A stretch of DNA of 14,587 nt from NCBI GenBank assembly GCA_046760905.1, contig JBHIFB010000078.1, positions 1 through 14,587 on the forward strand, in the 5' to 3' direction. The translations under genes were made by a program, and so were the position numbers. Positions 12,658 to 14,587 of the stretch are shown piece after piece. Position 1 is the stretch's first letter. Each line of letters opens with the position of its first letter. The notes under the pieces are model-generated. The model was given only the letters and a program-made list of their open reading frames with translations. It was not told where the DNA came from and ran no database searches. Origin of the DNA: JBHIFB01 sp046760905 (GTDB taxonomy: Bacteria > Gemmatimonadota > CAZMKB01).

Positions 12658-14259
12658 CTAAGGCAATATTTCTACATTAAACGTTTCCTCGTCAACCACG
12701 AGATTCGGATACACACCTATCCTCCCGACCACCTGAAATGTTCCGGGAAAAACTGCCCAAATTCTGTTACTTATTGTGATAGAACCATGAGCCGCTGCCG
12801 AACCATGCAGGGGATTTGGCCAATTGAGTACGATTTCCGGGATAAGTACCTCCATCTGGTTCGGAAGTATTGCAGAGAGCCAGTAATCACCGGTTACCTG
12901 GTTGTCTGTGCTGTTCCAGAACAGGGATTCGAAGAAGATGGTATCCCCGACCGATACCGTGGTTGGCCCTGTCGGATAGAGGAACAGATCAAAGACTCCT
13001 TCAAGCAAATCACAGTTCTCCGGGCCGCCATAGGTACCCATGTCACTTCTTTCTCCTCCCATTCCCGGAGGGAAGCAGTCATCCACTTTCGAAGTATCAC
13101 CAGCATCAACACAGGGTGAATCCAAGGTGAGATGGTAATCAACTTCTTCAGCGAACATAGGGTCCTCGTTGATGTTGCCCGTGCCCGGCCAGCCGCCTTC
13201 AATATCCGAGTATGTTACTGTCGGATCGATCCCCAGGGCATGGATCTGCCCGTTCCCGTTGTTCCCGTACACAATGCAGTTTAAAATAATTGCCACTGAG
13301 TAATAGCTACGGATCCCTGCGCCATAGCTATTGACATCATTATTAGCGAGGGTGCAGTTGTGAATCAGGGCTTGATCGCAGTAGTAGAGATAGATCCCGC
13401 CACCCTGGCCCAAAACATCATCCGACCAATTGCTCTCAAACAAGCAATTATAGATCATGACTTTTGAGTCTTCTATATAAGCCCCGCAACCGGCATCAGC
13501 ACTGTTACCCGTAAAGATACAGCTCCACACGTACCCTGGATGATATGCAGGTTCGATATTGTCGTAGTAAAGCCCACCACCTTTGTTATCAGCCGAGTTG
13601 TCCTTGAAAGTACAGTTCGAAATCGTGGGACCAACAAAGCCTCCATAGTAGGAAACATACACTCCACCACCATTAGAGGTGGTTGATGAGTTTCCTTCTA
13701 TGACACAGTGGTTGATGTCGGCAGAACCGTTGCTGTGATGAATACCACCGCCACTGATTTCAGCGATGTTATCCACAACAGTGCAGTTGGTAACTGTCGG
13801 TGAAGCATAAGATGAGTAGATCCCGCCACCATAGTTCGAATAGTTACCTGAAATAATGCAGTCGGTGATGGTGGGACTGGACGTGTAAATGTAGATTCCG
13901 CCACCATAGTCGAAGTCTGTGGTGTAGCCGTTTCTCACGGTGAATCCATTCAATACCGAAAGCTCGGTCTCGCTATTCTGGAACAGGAACCCCCGCCCTG
14001 AATTTTCTGCATCGATGATGGTCACCCCAGGACCGTTCTCCGACATGACGACGATCTCCCTGCCGCCGAAGTCGATGTCACGATTCCCGTAACCGGTGTA
14101 AGTACCATCGGCGACAAGCACGGTGTCACCATCCACTGCACCATTAATCCCTGCCTGAATTGTTGCCGAATCGGCAGGTACATGGATCGTTGTTGAAAAA
14201 CCAACGCTAGCCGTCACGAGGACGGCTGCTATCGCAGAACAAACTCGGAGGTAAGTCAT
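12658..14259 (-). CDS. secreted right-handed beta-helix protein
   Basis: Exported structural or carbohydrate-contacting protein of unknown substrate. A signal peptide (about 1-22) leads into HVPADSATIQAGINGAVDGD (26-45) and VADGTYTG, the usual entry to parallel beta-helix proteins of the pectate-lyase-like superfamily. Eight coils of 25-31 residues then repeat a Cys-x(4)-Asn or near-identical pattern (Cys134, 159, 185, 216, 247, 272, 302, 328) with GGGIY-type turns between them. The helix ends near 405 (SDMGTYGGPENC). Residues about 420-533 form a separate beta-rich domain resembling the Ig-like C-terminal domains found in many secreted proteins of candidate phyla; I see no catalytic residues. 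AGGAGG (14265-14270, minus strand) is 5 bases from the ATG. On the opposite strand to all other genes here. Confidence 0.85.
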   Translation of the reverse strand: MTYLRVCSAIAAVLVTASVGFSTTIHVPADSATIQAGINGAVDGDTVLVADGTYTGYGNRDIDFGGREIVVMSENGPGVTIIDAENSGRGFLFQNSETELSVLNGFTVRNGYTTDFDYGGGIYIYTSSPTITDCIISGNYSNYGGGIYSSYASPTVTNCTVVDNIAEISGGGIHHSNGSADINHCVIEGNSSTTSNGGGVYVSYYGGFVGPTISNCTFKDNSADNKGGGLYYDNIEPAYHPGYVWSCIFTGNSADAGCGAYIEDSKVMIYNCLFESNWSDDVLGQGGGIYLYYCDQALIHNCTLANNDVNSYGAGIRSYYSVAIILNCIVYGNNGNGQIHALGIDPTVTYSDIEGGWPGTGNINEDPMFAEEVDYHLTLDSPCVDAGDTSKVDDCFPPGMGGERSDMGTYGGPENCDLLEGVFDLFLYPTGPTTVSVGDTIFFESLFWNSTDNQVTGDYWLSAILPNQMEVLIPEIVLNWPNPLHGSAAAHGSITISNRIWAVFPGTFQVVGRIGVYPNLVVDEETFNVEILP

Positions 14260-14587
14260 GTCCGCCTCCTGGTTAAAATGTACAAGATCGAGTATGAATC
14301 TTACCGCGCGAGTACTTAATTGAGTCTTGATTCAGAGTGTTGGAAGCTATTCTGTGGATCTGGATATGTTGGTAAAGATACTATGTGGCTTTGGCGCTAC
14401 AGTTTGGATTTAATCACATACTACCATAATTATAACAAAAAAGTCAAGTATTTCTCATTTATTTAATTTAGCCAAGCGAAACGCCTGACAGCATTTGGAT
14501 GCTCCATCCGCTCAGTGAGCAGGATGAATTATTCCACTGATCTCAGTTGACAATTGAGCCCAATGATGTAAGTTTATACTCCTTGCT
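14260..14587. other. AT-rich gene-free stretch upstream of the beta-helix gene
   Basis: No coding frame is supported. For the minus-strand gene two weak promoter candidates overlap: TTGACT (14447-14442) with TAGTAT (14423-14418) at 18 bases, and ATGAGA (14458-14453) with TATAAT (14434-14429) at 18 bases. Either gives a leader of 150-170 bases. At the right edge TTGACA (14547-14552) and TATACT (14575-14580) on the + strand are 22 bases apart, too far for a good promoter, but may belong to a gene beyond the window. Confidence 0.4.
14505..14526. repeat. inverted repeat
   Basis: CATCCGCTC and GAGCaGGATG form a 9-base-pair stem with one bulged A and a three-base AGT loop; the core GCTCAGTGAGC is symmetric. 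No T-run follows on either strand, so it is not an evident terminator. It could be a protein-binding site or an mRNA end for a gene to the right. Confidence 0.45.

Noticed and set aside
12870..13130. Plus-strand frames opposite the beta-helix gene
   Set aside because: They mirror the repetitive coding strand and have no ribosome site or family features.

Overview
The window reads as ordinary bacterial chromosome from an uncultivated-type Gram-negative lineage. The signs are a periplasmic folding set (SurA-type), FtsEX with an EnvC-like partner, a secreted beta-helix protein and an FG-GAP protein, none of which suggests a well-studied model species. The beta-helix and FG-GAP proteins resemble those common in FCB-type candidate phyla; this placement is inference and weak. 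Genes are dense and mostly on the + strand, with overlapping start and stop codons. I see no mobile element, CRISPR array, tRNA or rRNA.

Layout. (1) 1-260: C-terminal end of an FG-GAP beta-propeller protein cut by the window edge, then about 560 bases without a convincing gene. (2) 818-5496: a probable operon of three exported parvulin-type proteins (a lipoprotein-like PPIase, a degenerate PPIase and SurA) followed by pdxA. SurA next to PdxA repeats the surA-pdxA neighbourhood of enterobacteria. (3) A good sigma70-type promoter at 5532-5560 starts a second tightly packed operon, 5620-11321: the two halves of a split transketolase, FtsE, one long protein joining FtsX to an EnvC-like amidase activator, and the DNA polymerase III delta-prime subunit. 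(4) 11398-11817: a monocistronic cold-shock gene with a perfect-consensus promoter, a structured leader that can fold in two mutually exclusive ways, and an intrinsic terminator. (5) 12008-12649: a stand-alone corrinoid (B12) carrier protein. (6) 12658-14259, minus strand: a secreted right-handed beta-helix protein with a regular Cys/Asn ladder, then an AT-rich gene-free stretch to the window end.

How they fit. Operon 1 serves envelope protein folding plus vitamin B6 synthesis. Operon 2 couples central carbon metabolism, cell-wall splitting at division and replication. In it FtsE (ATPase), FtsX (membrane transducer) and the EnvC-like module should form one division machine, with the usual FtsX-EnvC contact replaced by a covalent link.

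The points most worth a second look are the FtsX-EnvC fusion, the alternative pairing of the cold-shock leader with its ribosome binding site, and the graded loss of catalytic histidines and of a rotamase domain across the three parvulin-type proteins.
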